A stretch of DNA of 64,000 nt from Petropleomorpha daqingensis (lineage in GTDB: Bacteria > Actinomycetota > Actinomycetes > Mycobacteriales > Geodermatophilaceae). The position numbers and the translations under genes were made by a program. Numbering within the stretch: the first letter of the stretch is position 1; each line of letters opens with the position of its first letter. A model generated the notes under the pieces. That model was not told the origin of the DNA. It searched no databases and was given only the letters and a program-made list of their open reading frames with translations. The stretch is from the NCBI RefSeq assembly GCF_013408985.1, contig NZ_JACBZT010000001.1, positions 3,596,001-3,660,000 on the forward strand, in the 5' to 3' direction. This document shows, one piece after another, positions 8,774 to 15,964 of the stretch.

Positions 8774-9523
8774 TCAGCTGAAGGCGAGGCCGCCGTCCAC
8801 GATCAGGGTCTGACCGGTGACGAACCCGCTGCCGCGCGAGCACAGGAACGACACGACCGGGGCGAGGTCGCCGGGCTCCTGCGCGCGGGGGATCGCGCGG
8901 CGCACGGCGGCCGCGGCCAGGTACTCGTCGTCGTTGAGGGAGCGGGTCGCCTCGGTCTCCACCAGCCCGGGCGCGATGGCGTTGACCGTGATGCCGTCCT
9001 GACCGACCTCGCGGGCGATGCTGCGGGTCAGCGCGATGACCGCACCCTTGGACGCCGTGTAGTGCGCGAAGTGCGGCACCCCCATGTGCACCGTGGACGA
9101 GGCGATGTTGACCACGCGCCCCCACCCCTGGGCCTTCATGACCGGGTGCACCGCCCGCATCCCGAGCCAGACGCCGCGGGTGTTCACGGCCAGGACCCGG
9201 TCCCACTCCTCGACGGTGAGCTCGGTGAAGTGCCGCTTGGCGCCCAGCCCCTGGTAGATCGCGGCGTTGTTGACCAGCGCGCCGATCCGGCCGTGCCGGT
9301 CCACGACCGCGTCGACCAGCCGCTGCCAGGACGCCTCGTCGCTGACGTCGACGCGCTCGTGCGTGACCGCGAGGTCCCCGGCGTCCCACTCGGGGTCGAC
9401 GACGTCGGCCGCCACGACGACCGCGCCCTCGGCCGCCAGGTGCCGGCTGAGCTCGGCCCCGATGCCGCGCGCGCCGCCGGTCACCACGACGACCGTGCCG
9501 GGTTCGACACCTGCCTGGTCCAC
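8774..9523 (-). CDS. SDR family NAD(P)-dependent oxidoreductase
   Basis: The 249-residue protein is a classical short-chain dehydrogenase/reductase. The nucleotide-binding motif TGGARGIG lies at residues 14-21, NNAA follows the fourth strand, and the catalytic Ser-Tyr-Lys set is visible as IASS plus YTASK. The C-terminus ends in the common V-D-G-G-L-A. The GTG start is preceded by AGGAGG. Only 20 bp upstream of the start lies one copy of the TACGTC-N4-GTC element shared with the demethylase and folate promoters, and the divergent neighbour is purU. This suggests a role in the aromatic/one-carbon programme, for example oxidising an aromatic alcohol, but the substrate is unknown. Confidence 0.88.
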   Translation of the reverse strand: MDQAGVEPGTVVVVTGGARGIGAELSRHLAAEGAVVVAADVVDPEWDAGDLAVTHERVDVSDEASWQRLVDAVVDRHGRIGALVNNAAIYQGLGAKRHFTELTVEEWDRVLAVNTRGVWLGMRAVHPVMKAQGWGRVVNIASSTVHMGVPHFAHYTASKGAVIALTRSIAREVGQDGITVNAIAPGLVETEATRSLNDDEYLAAAAVRRAIPRAQEPGDLAPVVSFLCSRGSGFVTGQTLIVDGGLAFS

Positions 9524-9542
9524 ACGTCCTCCTGTGCTCTCG

Positions 9543-9559
9543 TACGTCGATTGTCGCGG
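9543..9559 (+). promoter_or_regulatory. TACGTC-N4-GTC element, site A (SDR / purU)
   Basis: TACGTCGATTGTCGCGG lies between the divergent SDR and purU genes. It is one of five intergenic copies found in the window (9543, 15819, 18613, 24046, 25431). Here it does not show the fixed 69-bp distance to a -10 box seen at three of the other copies. Confidence 0.6.
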
Positions 9560-9625
9560 GCCGCCTGCCCGAGCTGCGGGCGGTGAGGGGCCGCCCGCGC
9601 GCTTGGAGGCGTCCCACGCTCTGCA

Positions 9626-9631
9626 TACCGT
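9626..9631 (+). promoter_or_regulatory. Candidate -10 box of purU
   Basis: TACCGT in the context CTGCATACCGTG lies about 57 nt before the purU start. The same 12-bp context, with one change, occurs before the MFS gene at 24169 (CTGCTTACCGTG at 24153), which supports a shared promoter type. Confidence 0.4.
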
Positions 9632-9687
9632 GCTCGGCAGAGGTGTAATCCGCGCCATAGGCGTGGCCCGACGATCCTGGAGGTCTC

Positions 9688-10560
9688 ATGACCCGACCCG
9701 CCGACGAGCACCACGGCGTCCTGGTGCTGTCCTGCAAGGACGTCCCGGGCATCGTGCACGCGGTGTCGGGCCTGCTCGTGGACGAGCAGTGCACCATCGT
9801 GGAGAGCCACCAGTTCGACAGCCGGACGAGCGGCATGTTCTACATGCGCGTCGAGTTCGCCCACGCCGACGGCTCCCCGCTGGACCTGCAGCGTCTGTGC
9901 ACCGCCTTCGAGCCGATCGCCCAGCGGTTCGGCATGAACTGGCGGATCGCCGACCGCGACGAGCGCCAGCGCGTGCTGATCATGGTCAGCCAGTACCCGC
10001 ACTGCCTCAACGACCTGCTGTTCCGCAACTCCATCGGCGAGCTCAACCTCGACGTGGTCGCGATCGTGTCCAACCACCCGACGCTCTCGGACATCGCCGA
10101 CTTCTACGGCATCCCGTTCCACCACATCCCGGTCACCAAGGACACCAAACCGGAGGCCGAGGCGGCCCTGATGGAGCTGGTCCGCGAGAAGGACGTCGAG
10201 CTGGTGGTCCTGGCCCGGTACATGCAGATCCTCTCCGACGACCTCTGCCGGCAGCTGGAGGGACGGGCGATCAACATCCACCACTCGATGCTGCCGAGCT
10301 TCAAGGGCGCGCGGCCGTACCACCAGGCGCACGCCCGCGGCGTGAAGTTCATCGGCGCGACGGCGCACTACGTCACCGCCGATCTCGACGAGGGCCCGAT
10401 CATCGAGCAGGAGATGCTCCGGGTGAACCACTCGCTCTCGCCCGAGCAGCTGGCCGCCCGCGGCCGCGAGGCCGAGACCCGCGCTCTCGCGCACGCCGTG
10501 CGCTGGCACACCGAGAACCGCGTGGTCATCCTCGGCAACCGCACCGTCGTCTTCGAGTAG
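9688..10560 (+). CDS. purU: Formyltetrahydrofolate deformylase
   Basis: PurU hydrolyses 10-formyl-THF to formate and free THF. The 290-residue protein has an N-terminal ACT domain (about residues 9-85, starting VLVLSCKDVPGIVHAVSG) and a C-terminal formyltransferase-fold catalytic domain. The latter shows the family motif A-I-N-I-H-H-S-M-L-P-S-F-K-G-A and the D-L-D-E-G-P-I-I-E-Q block with the catalytic Asp. A GGAGG site precedes the ATG. It stops 1 bp before the convergent folP stop. Next to metF, folD and fchA it makes sense as the last step of a methyl-THF oxidation module that regenerates THF for the O-demethylases, as in known chloromethane-utilisation clusters; this pathway role is inferred. 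Confidence 0.95.
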   Translation: MTRPADEHHGVLVLSCKDVPGIVHAVSGLLVDEQCTIVESHQFDSRTSGMFYMRVEFAHADGSPLDLQRLCTAFEPIAQRFGMNWRIADRDERQRVLIMVSQYPHCLNDLLFRNSIGELNLDVVAIVSNHPTLSDIADFYGIPFHHIPVTKDTKPEAEAALMELVREKDVELVVLARYMQILSDDLCRQLEGRAINIHHSMLPSFKGARPYHQAHARGVKFIGATAHYVTADLDEGPIIEQEMLRVNHSLSPEQLAARGREAETRALAHAVRWHTENRVVILGNRTVVFE

Positions 10561-10561
10561 G

Positions 10562-11365
10562 TCAGCCGACCGCGGCGACCACCCGCACCGCGTCGACGGT
10601 GCCGGCCACCTCGTGCACGCGGACGCCCCAGGCGCCCGCGCGGGCGGCCAGCACCGTCGTCGCGAGGGTCGCGGCGTCGCGCTCCCGGGCCGGGGGCGCC
10701 TCGCCGTCCGGTCCGGCGAGCACCGCGCCGAGGAAGCGCTTGCGGGAGGCGCCGACCAGCACCGGGAAGCCGAGCTCGACGAGCTGGTCGAGCCGGCGCA
10801 GCAGGGCCAGGTCGTGCGGCGGCAGCTTGGCGAACCCGAGCCCGGGGTCGAGCAGGATCTGGCGTTCGGCGACGCCCTTCGACACGGCGTCGTCCACCCG
10901 CTGCAGCAGCTCGCGGCGGACGTCGGCGACGACGTCGTCGTAGGTCGCCGGCGCGTACATGTCCGCGCTGTGCCCGCGCCAGTGCATGAGCACCCAGGGC
11001 ACCCCGGTCGCGGCCACGACCGCGGCCATGTCCGGGTCGGCCAAGCCGCCGCTGACGTCGTTGACCAGGACGGCGCCGGCCTCGACGGCGGCTGCGGCGA
11101 CCCGGGCGCGGGTGGTGTCGACGCTGACCGCGACCCCCCGGCGGGTCAGCTCGGCGACCACAGGGACCACGCGGGCCAGCTCCTCGTCGACGTCCACGCG
11201 GCCGGCACCGGGCCGGGTCGACTCCCCGCCGACGTCGACGTAGTCGGCGCCGCTGCAGGCCATCTGCACGCCGTGCGCGACCGCGGCCTCGGGGGAGCCG
11301 TAGCGGCCGCCGTCGGAGAAGGAGTCGGGCGTGACGTTGAGGATGCCCATGACGCGGCAGGTCAT
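10562..11365 (-). CDS. folP: Dihydropteroate synthase
   Basis: FolP condenses p-aminobenzoate with dihydropterin pyrophosphate in folate synthesis. The 267-residue TIM-barrel protein shows the canonical blocks: M-G-I-L-N-V-T-P-D-S-F-S-D-G-G near the start, Y-V-D-V-G-G-E-S-T-R-P-G-A, L-V-N-D-V-S-G-G, and G-A-S-R-K-R-F-L-G. The start overlaps the fchA stop by 4 bp, making it the last gene of the metF-folD-pabBC-fchA-folP operon. An internal ATG five codons in is an alternative start. Actinobacteria normally carry folP in the ftsH-folE-folK cluster, so this is likely a second copy linked to the extra THF demand of O-demethylation; that is an inference. Confidence 0.94.
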   Translation of the reverse strand: MTCRVMGILNVTPDSFSDGGRYGSPEAAVAHGVQMACSGADYVDVGGESTRPGAGRVDVDEELARVVPVVAELTRRGVAVSVDTTRARVAAAAVEAGAVLVNDVSGGLADPDMAAVVAATGVPWVLMHWRGHSADMYAPATYDDVVADVRRELLQRVDDAVSKGVAERQILLDPGLGFAKLPPHDLALLRRLDQLVELGFPVLVGASRKRFLGAVLAGPDGEAPPARERDAATLATTVLAARAGAWGVRVHEVAGTVDAVRVVAAVG

Positions 11366-11985
11366 CGGCGCATCTCCGCGCGGACCGCGTCCTCGATCTC
11401 GTCCGCCCGCGCGAGCAGCTCGTCGACCACGGCCACCGCCGTCCTCAGCTCGGCGCGGGCGTCGTCGTCCTCGATCCCGGGCAGGTTGGTCTCCACGGCC
11501 AGCCGGGCCGTCGAGGCCGCGGCGCGGGCGGCGGCGGCGGCCGCCGCGACGTCGCTGATCAGGTTGCGGTTGGCGATCGGCAACAGCCGCTCGGCCAGCG
11601 CCACCAGCTCGACCGCGGCCTCGATCACGACCTGGGGAGGCCGGGCGGCCTCGAGCTGCGCGGCGCCCAGCGCCCGGCGGCGGGAGGCCCGCTCCTCGTC
11701 GGTGTCCCGCGGCAGCTTCATCGCGTCGGCGACCGCGGAGAACGCCTCCTCGTCCGCCGCGGCCGCCGCCAGGCAGGCGTCGCGGCGGGCGTCGGCCTCG
11801 GCCACGATCTCCTGGATCACGTCGGCGTGCTCCGGGTCGGTGGTGAAGCGCCCGATCATCGCGACCAGGCCGGCGGAGAGGCCGGCCTCGATCGCCGCGG
11901 TCGCCCCGGCGCCGGGGGCGGGCAGCCGTGCGGCCAGCTGACCGAGGAACTCACCGATCGGCTGGCGGGTCAGTGCGTCGTCCAT
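11362..11985 (-). CDS. fchA: Formimidoyl-THF cyclodeaminase / methenyl-THF cyclohydrolase family
   Basis: The 207-residue all-helical protein matches the formiminotransferase-cyclodeaminase C-terminal family. Recognisable are the glycine-rich L-P-A-P-G-A-G-A-T-A-A segment at about 20-32, the V-I-E-A-A-V-E-L-V block and the N-R-N-L-I-S-D-V-A-A-A-A-A-A-A-R-A motif near residue 140. FchA homologues also act as methenyl-THF cyclohydrolases in acetogens and methylotrophs. In this operon, which has no histidine-degradation genes, a cyclohydrolase role between FolD and PurU is the better guess. It starts 4 bp after the pabBC stop and overlaps folP by 4 bp. Confidence 0.85.
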   Translation of the reverse strand: MDDALTRQPIGEFLGQLAARLPAPGAGATAAIEAGLSAGLVAMIGRFTTDPEHADVIQEIVAEADARRDACLAAAAADEEAFSAVADAMKLPRDTDEERASRRRALGAAQLEAARPPQVVIEAAVELVALAERLLPIANRNLISDVAAAAAAARAAASTARLAVETNLPGIEDDDARAELRTAVAVVDELLARADEIEDAVRAEMRR

Positions 11986-11989
11986 GGCC

Positions 11990-13780
11990 TCAGGAGGGTG
12001 TCGGGAGCAGGGGAGAGCGGTCGAGCAGCGCGGCGGTGCGCCAGCCGCGCAGGGAGTTGAGGACGGCGAGCCCGTCGGCGGCGGCGAGGTCCTCGACGTG
12101 CAGGACGCGTTCGTGCAGCCGGCCGAGGTCCAGCAGGCGCGCGCGCTCGACCCCCGGCAGGCAGCCCGACGCGGTCGGCGGGGTCCACCACCGCCCGTCC
12201 AGCCGGACGGCGAGGGTGGCGATGGTGGTCTCGGTCAGCTCGCCGCGCTCGTTGACCAGGACGACGTCGTCGGCCTCCGGGTGCCGCAGGGCCCGGGTCA
12301 CGTAGGGCTCCCGGCGGGTGGTCTTGTGCTGCAGCCAGGGGCTCGTGGAGTCCACCGGGTCGTCGTCCACCACCAGCCGGACGGGGCCGCTGACGGACGG
12401 CGGCAGCTCGCCCACCTCGACCGCGACGTCGCCGGAGCGGTCGAGCAGGATGCGCACCCGGGCCGGCCCGGACGGCTCCGCCAGCGCGTGCCCGGCCGCG
12501 GCGAGGACGGCGTCCCGGTCGAACCGGAAGCCGAAGTACGCGGCCGAGTCGGCCAGCCGCGCGAGGTGGCGGTCCCGGGAGCGCAGCCCGGTGGCCGGCA
12601 GGAACGCCAGCGTCTCGACGAGCCGGTGCTCCTCGGGGTCGTGGGCGAGGACGGCGGCCTTCGCGTGCAGCTCGGCCCGCTCGGCGGCGGCGTCCGAGCC
12701 CCAGGTGATGCCACCGCCGGCTCCGTAGCCGGCCTCGCCCGTCGCGCGGTCGACCTCGGCGGTCCGGATCGCCACGCTGAACCGGGCGCGGAAGGGCGCG
12801 GTCGGGGGAGCGACCAGCCCGACCGCGCCGCAGTAGACGCCGCGGGGCGAGGGCTCCAGGTCGCCGATCAGCTGCATGGTCCGCTGCTTGGGCGCGCCGG
12901 TGACCGAGCCGCAGGGGAACAGCGCCCGGAACAGCTCCAGCAGCCCCACCTCGGGGCGCAGCCGGGCGCTGATCTGCGAGGTCAGCTGCCACACCGTCGG
13001 GTACCGCTCGAGGGCGAACAGCTCGTCGACGACCACGCTGCCGATCTCCGCGACCCGGCCGAGGTCGTTGCGCAGCAGGTCGACGATCATCAGGTTCTCG
13101 GCCTGCTCCTTGGCGCTCGCGCGCAGCTCGCGCGCCACCAGCTCGTCCTCGGCCGTCGTCCGGCCCCGGGGTGCCGTGCCCTTCATCGGACGGGTGCGGA
13201 CCTCGTCGCCCACCCACTCGAAGAAGAGCTCTGGGCTGGCGCTGGCCACGACGTGCCGGCCCAGGTCGAGATAGGCGTTGTGGGCGCCGCGCTGCGCGAG
13301 GGCCAGCCGCGTGTAGAGGGCGAAGGGATCGCCGACGAGGCTCGCGCGCAGCCGGTCGGTGAGGTTGCACTGGTAGGTCTCACCGGCGGCGATGTGCTCC
13401 CGGACGGCGGCCACGGCACGGGCGTGTTCGTGGTCGGTCCAGTCCGGCCGCCAGGAGGGGAGGTCGGTCGGCGCACCGGCGGTCACGGGGGAGGTGCGGG
13501 CGGGTTCGTCGCACAGCCCGAACCACACCAGCGGCGGCTGCCCGGCGCCGGCGCCGCCGGGCAGCCGCGGATCGAGGCCGCTCGCCGCCTCGTACGCGAC
13601 GTACCCGTAGGCCCAGCTGCCGGCCTCGGTCGCCTCGTGCACCTCCTGCAGCACGCCGGCGACCTCCTCCGGCCGCGTCGCGGTGAGCACGCGGTGCGGC
13701 GGCGGGCAGAGCAGCGCCTCGCCGCCGCGCAGGTCGTCGAACCGGGCCCACGGACCGGCGGTGCCACCGGCCGGGGCCAT
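11990..13780 (-). CDS. pabBC: Fused aminodeoxychorismate synthase component I / 4-amino-4-deoxychorismate lyase
   Basis: This 596-residue protein fuses the two enzymes that turn chorismate plus glutamine-derived ammonia into p-aminobenzoate. The N-terminal about 390 residues are a chorismate-binding PabB domain, with E-Q-A-E-N-L-M-I-V-D-L-L-R-N-D-L-G-R and F-P-C-G-S-V-T-G-A-P-K as diagnostic motifs. The C-terminal about 200 residues are a class IV PLP-dependent lyase (PabC), with the G-E-L-T-E-T-T-I-A-T segment and the S-G-C-L-P-G-V-E-R motif; the lysine in the H-K-T-T-R-R-E-P-Y stretch is the likely PLP lysine. The start overlaps the folD stop by one base (TGATG). Fused PabBC forms are common in actinobacteria. 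The product supplies FolP in the same operon. Confidence 0.93.
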   Translation of the reverse strand: MAPAGGTAGPWARFDDLRGGEALLCPPPHRVLTATRPEEVAGVLQEVHEATEAGSWAYGYVAYEAASGLDPRLPGGAGAGQPPLVWFGLCDEPARTSPVTAGAPTDLPSWRPDWTDHEHARAVAAVREHIAAGETYQCNLTDRLRASLVGDPFALYTRLALAQRGAHNAYLDLGRHVVASASPELFFEWVGDEVRTRPMKGTAPRGRTTAEDELVARELRASAKEQAENLMIVDLLRNDLGRVAEIGSVVVDELFALERYPTVWQLTSQISARLRPEVGLLELFRALFPCGSVTGAPKQRTMQLIGDLEPSPRGVYCGAVGLVAPPTAPFRARFSVAIRTAEVDRATGEAGYGAGGGITWGSDAAAERAELHAKAAVLAHDPEEHRLVETLAFLPATGLRSRDRHLARLADSAAYFGFRFDRDAVLAAAGHALAEPSGPARVRILLDRSGDVAVEVGELPPSVSGPVRLVVDDDPVDSTSPWLQHKTTRREPYVTRALRHPEADDVVLVNERGELTETTIATLAVRLDGRWWTPPTASGCLPGVERARLLDLGRLHERVLHVEDLAAADGLAVLNSLRGWRTAALLDRSPLLPTPS

Positions 13781-14640
13781 CAGTCCTCGAGACCCTGCTG
13801 GGCCTTCGCCGCCGCCAGCGTGTTGGCGAGCAGCATCGCGATGGTCATCGGTCCCACTCCGCCCGGCACGGGGGTGATCTTCCCGGCGACCTCGGCGACG
13901 GCCGCCGTGTCCACGTCGCCGCGGAGCCCGTCGTCGGTGCGGTGGATGCCGACGTCGATCACGACCGCGCCCGGCTTGACCGCGTCGGCAGCGACCAGGC
14001 CGGGGATGCCCGCCGCGACGACGAGCACGTCGGCGCGGCGGCACACCTCGGCGAGGTCGCGGGTCCGCGAGTGGCAGATGGTCACCGTCGCGTGGCGCTC
14101 GAGCAGCAGCTGCGCCATCGGCTTGCCGACCAGCACCGACCGGCCGACGACGACCGCCTCGGCGCCCTTCAAGGGGACGTCGTACTCGTCGAGCAGGACC
14201 ATGACGCCCGACGGGGTGCACGGGCGCAGCCCGGGGCGCCCCTGGGCCAGCAGGCCGGCGTTGACCGTGGTCAGCCCGTCGACGTCCTTCTCGGCCGGGA
14301 TCCGGGCCAGCAGCGCCTCGGAGTCGAGGTGCTTCGGGGTGGGCAGCTGCAGCAGGATGCCCGAGACCGCGGGGTCGGCGGCCAGCTCGTCGATCAGCGC
14401 GGCGGCCGTGGCCTGGTCGACGTCGCCGGGCAGGTGCCGGTGCAGGTCCTGCATGCCCGCGGCGACGGACAGCTTGCGCTTGTTGCGGACGTAGACCTCC
14501 GACGCCGGGTCGTCGCCGATCAGCACCGTCGCCAGCCCGGGCGCCGTCCCGCCGCGGGCGACCAGCTCCTCGACGCCCTTGGCCACGTCCTCGCGGACCT
14601 TGCGGGCGACCGCGGTGCCGTCGATCGTCTGGGCAGTCAT
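13780..14640 (-). CDS. folD: Bifunctional methylene-THF dehydrogenase / methenyl-THF cyclohydrolase
   Basis: FolD interconverts 5,10-methylene-THF, methenyl-THF and 10-formyl-THF with NADP. The 286-residue protein has the Y-V-R-N-K-R-K catalytic lysine motif near residue 52, the K-D-V-D-G-L block, C-T-P-S-G-V, the nucleotide-binding V-V-G-R-S-V-L-V-G-K-P segment and the C-terminal P-G-G-V-G-P-M-T-I-A-M-L signature. The motif usually seen as Q-L-P-L-P is Q-L-P-T-P here, a mild divergence. Start and stop each share one base with metF and pabBC (TGATG), so translation is tightly coupled. In this operon the oxidative direction toward formyl-THF is likely. Confidence 0.95.
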   Translation of the reverse strand: MTAQTIDGTAVARKVREDVAKGVEELVARGGTAPGLATVLIGDDPASEVYVRNKRKLSVAAGMQDLHRHLPGDVDQATAAALIDELAADPAVSGILLQLPTPKHLDSEALLARIPAEKDVDGLTTVNAGLLAQGRPGLRPCTPSGVMVLLDEYDVPLKGAEAVVVGRSVLVGKPMAQLLLERHATVTICHSRTRDLAEVCRRADVLVVAAGIPGLVAADAVKPGAVVIDVGIHRTDDGLRGDVDTAAVAEVAGKITPVPGGVGPMTIAMLLANTLAAAKAQQGLED

Positions 14641-15647
14641 CAGGCGAGATTCTCCAGAGTCCGCCGGCGCCAGGCCTCGGTGGGGCCCAGATCGTTGAAC
14701 GTGAAGACGTGGAAGCCCTCGATGTGGTTGTCGGGCTTGCCGATGTGCGGCGCGAGTCCCTTGATGATCTTGTCGGGGCTGTAGCCACCGGGGATGAAGA
14801 ACCGCCAGAACATGGTCTGCTGCTTCTTGAGGAACTTGGCCGACTCGCCGATGCCGAGCCCGCCGGAGACGCGCAGCAGCTTCTGCCGGTGGACCGCGCC
14901 GGGGACGCCGATGTGCACCGGCAGGTCGATCCCGCGGTTCTTCAGCTCCCGGGCCCAGTCGAGGATGACCTTCGGGTCGAAGACGATCTGGGTCTTGATG
15001 TGGGTGGCCAGGGCGGCCTTGTCCTTGAGCGCCTGGAACAGCACGTCGTCGGAGACGGCGGGGTGGCCCTCGGGGTGGCCGCCGATGCCGATGTCGGTGA
15101 AGCCGTGGTCGAGTTCGTGCAGCGCGGTGAGCAGCGCGAGCGCGTCGGGGAACTCGGTCGGCGTGTCGGTGGGGTCGCCGCCGACGACGAAGACGTCGGT
15201 GAGGCCGGCCTCCCGGCAGCGGGCGACGATCTCGGCGAGGTGCGCGCGGTCGCGGACCTGCTGGGCGGACAGGTGCGGGGCGACGGTGTACCCGGCCGCG
15301 GCCAGGCTGACGGCGAGGTCGACGGTCGCGTCCTGGCCCTTGGCCGGCGAGGCGGTCACGGTCAGCCGGACGTCGGTCGGCACGGTGTCCAGAACCGCCT
15401 GCTCGGTCTTCTTGAACGGGATCACCTCGTAGCCGAGGTCCCCGAACACCCGCTGCAGCGTCCGCCGGGTGGCGGGGTCGCGCACGACCAGGGCACGGTC
15501 GGTGACGACCTTCTGCACCGCCGTGTGCACGGCCTTCTGCACCGCGTCCCGGGCGGCGGTGGTCCGCTCGACGAGGGCGGGATTGGTGCGGATCCTCTGC
15601 ATCGTCTCCCGGGCGGCGGTGGCCCGGTCCTTCACGGTGCGCGTCAC
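14640..15647 (-). CDS. metF: Methylenetetrahydrofolate reductase-like protein (divergent)
   Basis: MetF interconverts 5-methyl-THF and 5,10-methylene-THF. The 335-residue protein has a TIM-barrel core of the MTHFR fold: T-V-A-P-H-L-S-A-Q-Q near residue 120, V-F-V-V-G-G-D-P-T-D near 145, I-G-G-H-P-E-G-H-P near 180 and L-P-V-H-I-G-V-P-G near 235. The first 60 residues are an Ala/Arg-rich helix not seen in E. coli MetF. It resembles the divergent group found beside C1-demethylation genes, including the ligM-metF pairing of Sphingobium. GTG at 15647 follows AGGAGG. It heads the five-gene folate operon, whose promoter carries the TACGTC element. Physiological direction here is probably oxidation of methyl-THF made by the O-demethylases. 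Confidence 0.87.
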   Translation of the reverse strand: MTRTVKDRATAARETMQRIRTNPALVERTTAARDAVQKAVHTAVQKVVTDRALVVRDPATRRTLQRVFGDLGYEVIPFKKTEQAVLDTVPTDVRLTVTASPAKGQDATVDLAVSLAAAGYTVAPHLSAQQVRDRAHLAEIVARCREAGLTDVFVVGGDPTDTPTEFPDALALLTALHELDHGFTDIGIGGHPEGHPAVSDDVLFQALKDKAALATHIKTQIVFDPKVILDWARELKNRGIDLPVHIGVPGAVHRQKLLRVSGGLGIGESAKFLKKQQTMFWRFFIPGGYSPDKIIKGLAPHIGKPDNHIEGFHVFTFNDLGPTEAWRRRTLENLA

Positions 15648-15964
15648 GTGGTGGTCTCCTCCTGTGCAGCGGGCCGTCTCGGCCGAGGGCGGGGCGACGG
15701 GAGAGCGGTCGCGGCCAGCGAGCGGTCGTCTCGACGGCATTCCCATCGTGAGTCGTGCCACGCGGCGGGGGCACGGTGGGATGGCGGCACTTCTGCCGCC
15801 GGATCGCCTCGCCGCCCGTACGTCAATCGTCGCGGTGGACGGGTTCCCCCGCCTGCGGAGCGCCACCCGCCCGGGTGGTGGCCGGGCGGCGAGGTCGCTT
15901 CGGCATGTCAGCATGGAACGCAGGTGCCGGCCGCATCGCGGCGGCCGCACAGCGAGGAGGAGCG
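15648..15964. promoter_or_regulatory. Divergent control region between metF operon and histidine kinase
   Basis: This 317-bp gap has no gene. It holds the metF ribosome site, a candidate minus-strand -10 box CACGAT (15745-15750), a conserved GGATGGCGG block (15779-15787) and the TACGTC element (15819-15835). GGATGGCGG and TACGTC are at exactly the same relative positions in the ligM promoter. Confidence 0.6.
15819..15835 (+). promoter_or_regulatory. TACGTC-N4-GTC element, site B (metF operon)
   Basis: TACGTCAATCGTCGCGG lies 69 bp from the first base of the presumed metF -10 box, the same distance as at ligM and at the esterase-ligAB promoter. The element contains two CGTC half-sites 7 bp apart, as in a tandem activator site. 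Confidence 0.65.

Noticed and set aside
11237-11252. TACGTCGACGTC in folP and similar strings in ligM and other genes
   Set aside because: They have 3 instead of 4 bases between TACGTC and GTC, and come from Tyr-Val-Asp-Val type codons; they lie inside coding sequence and not at promoters.
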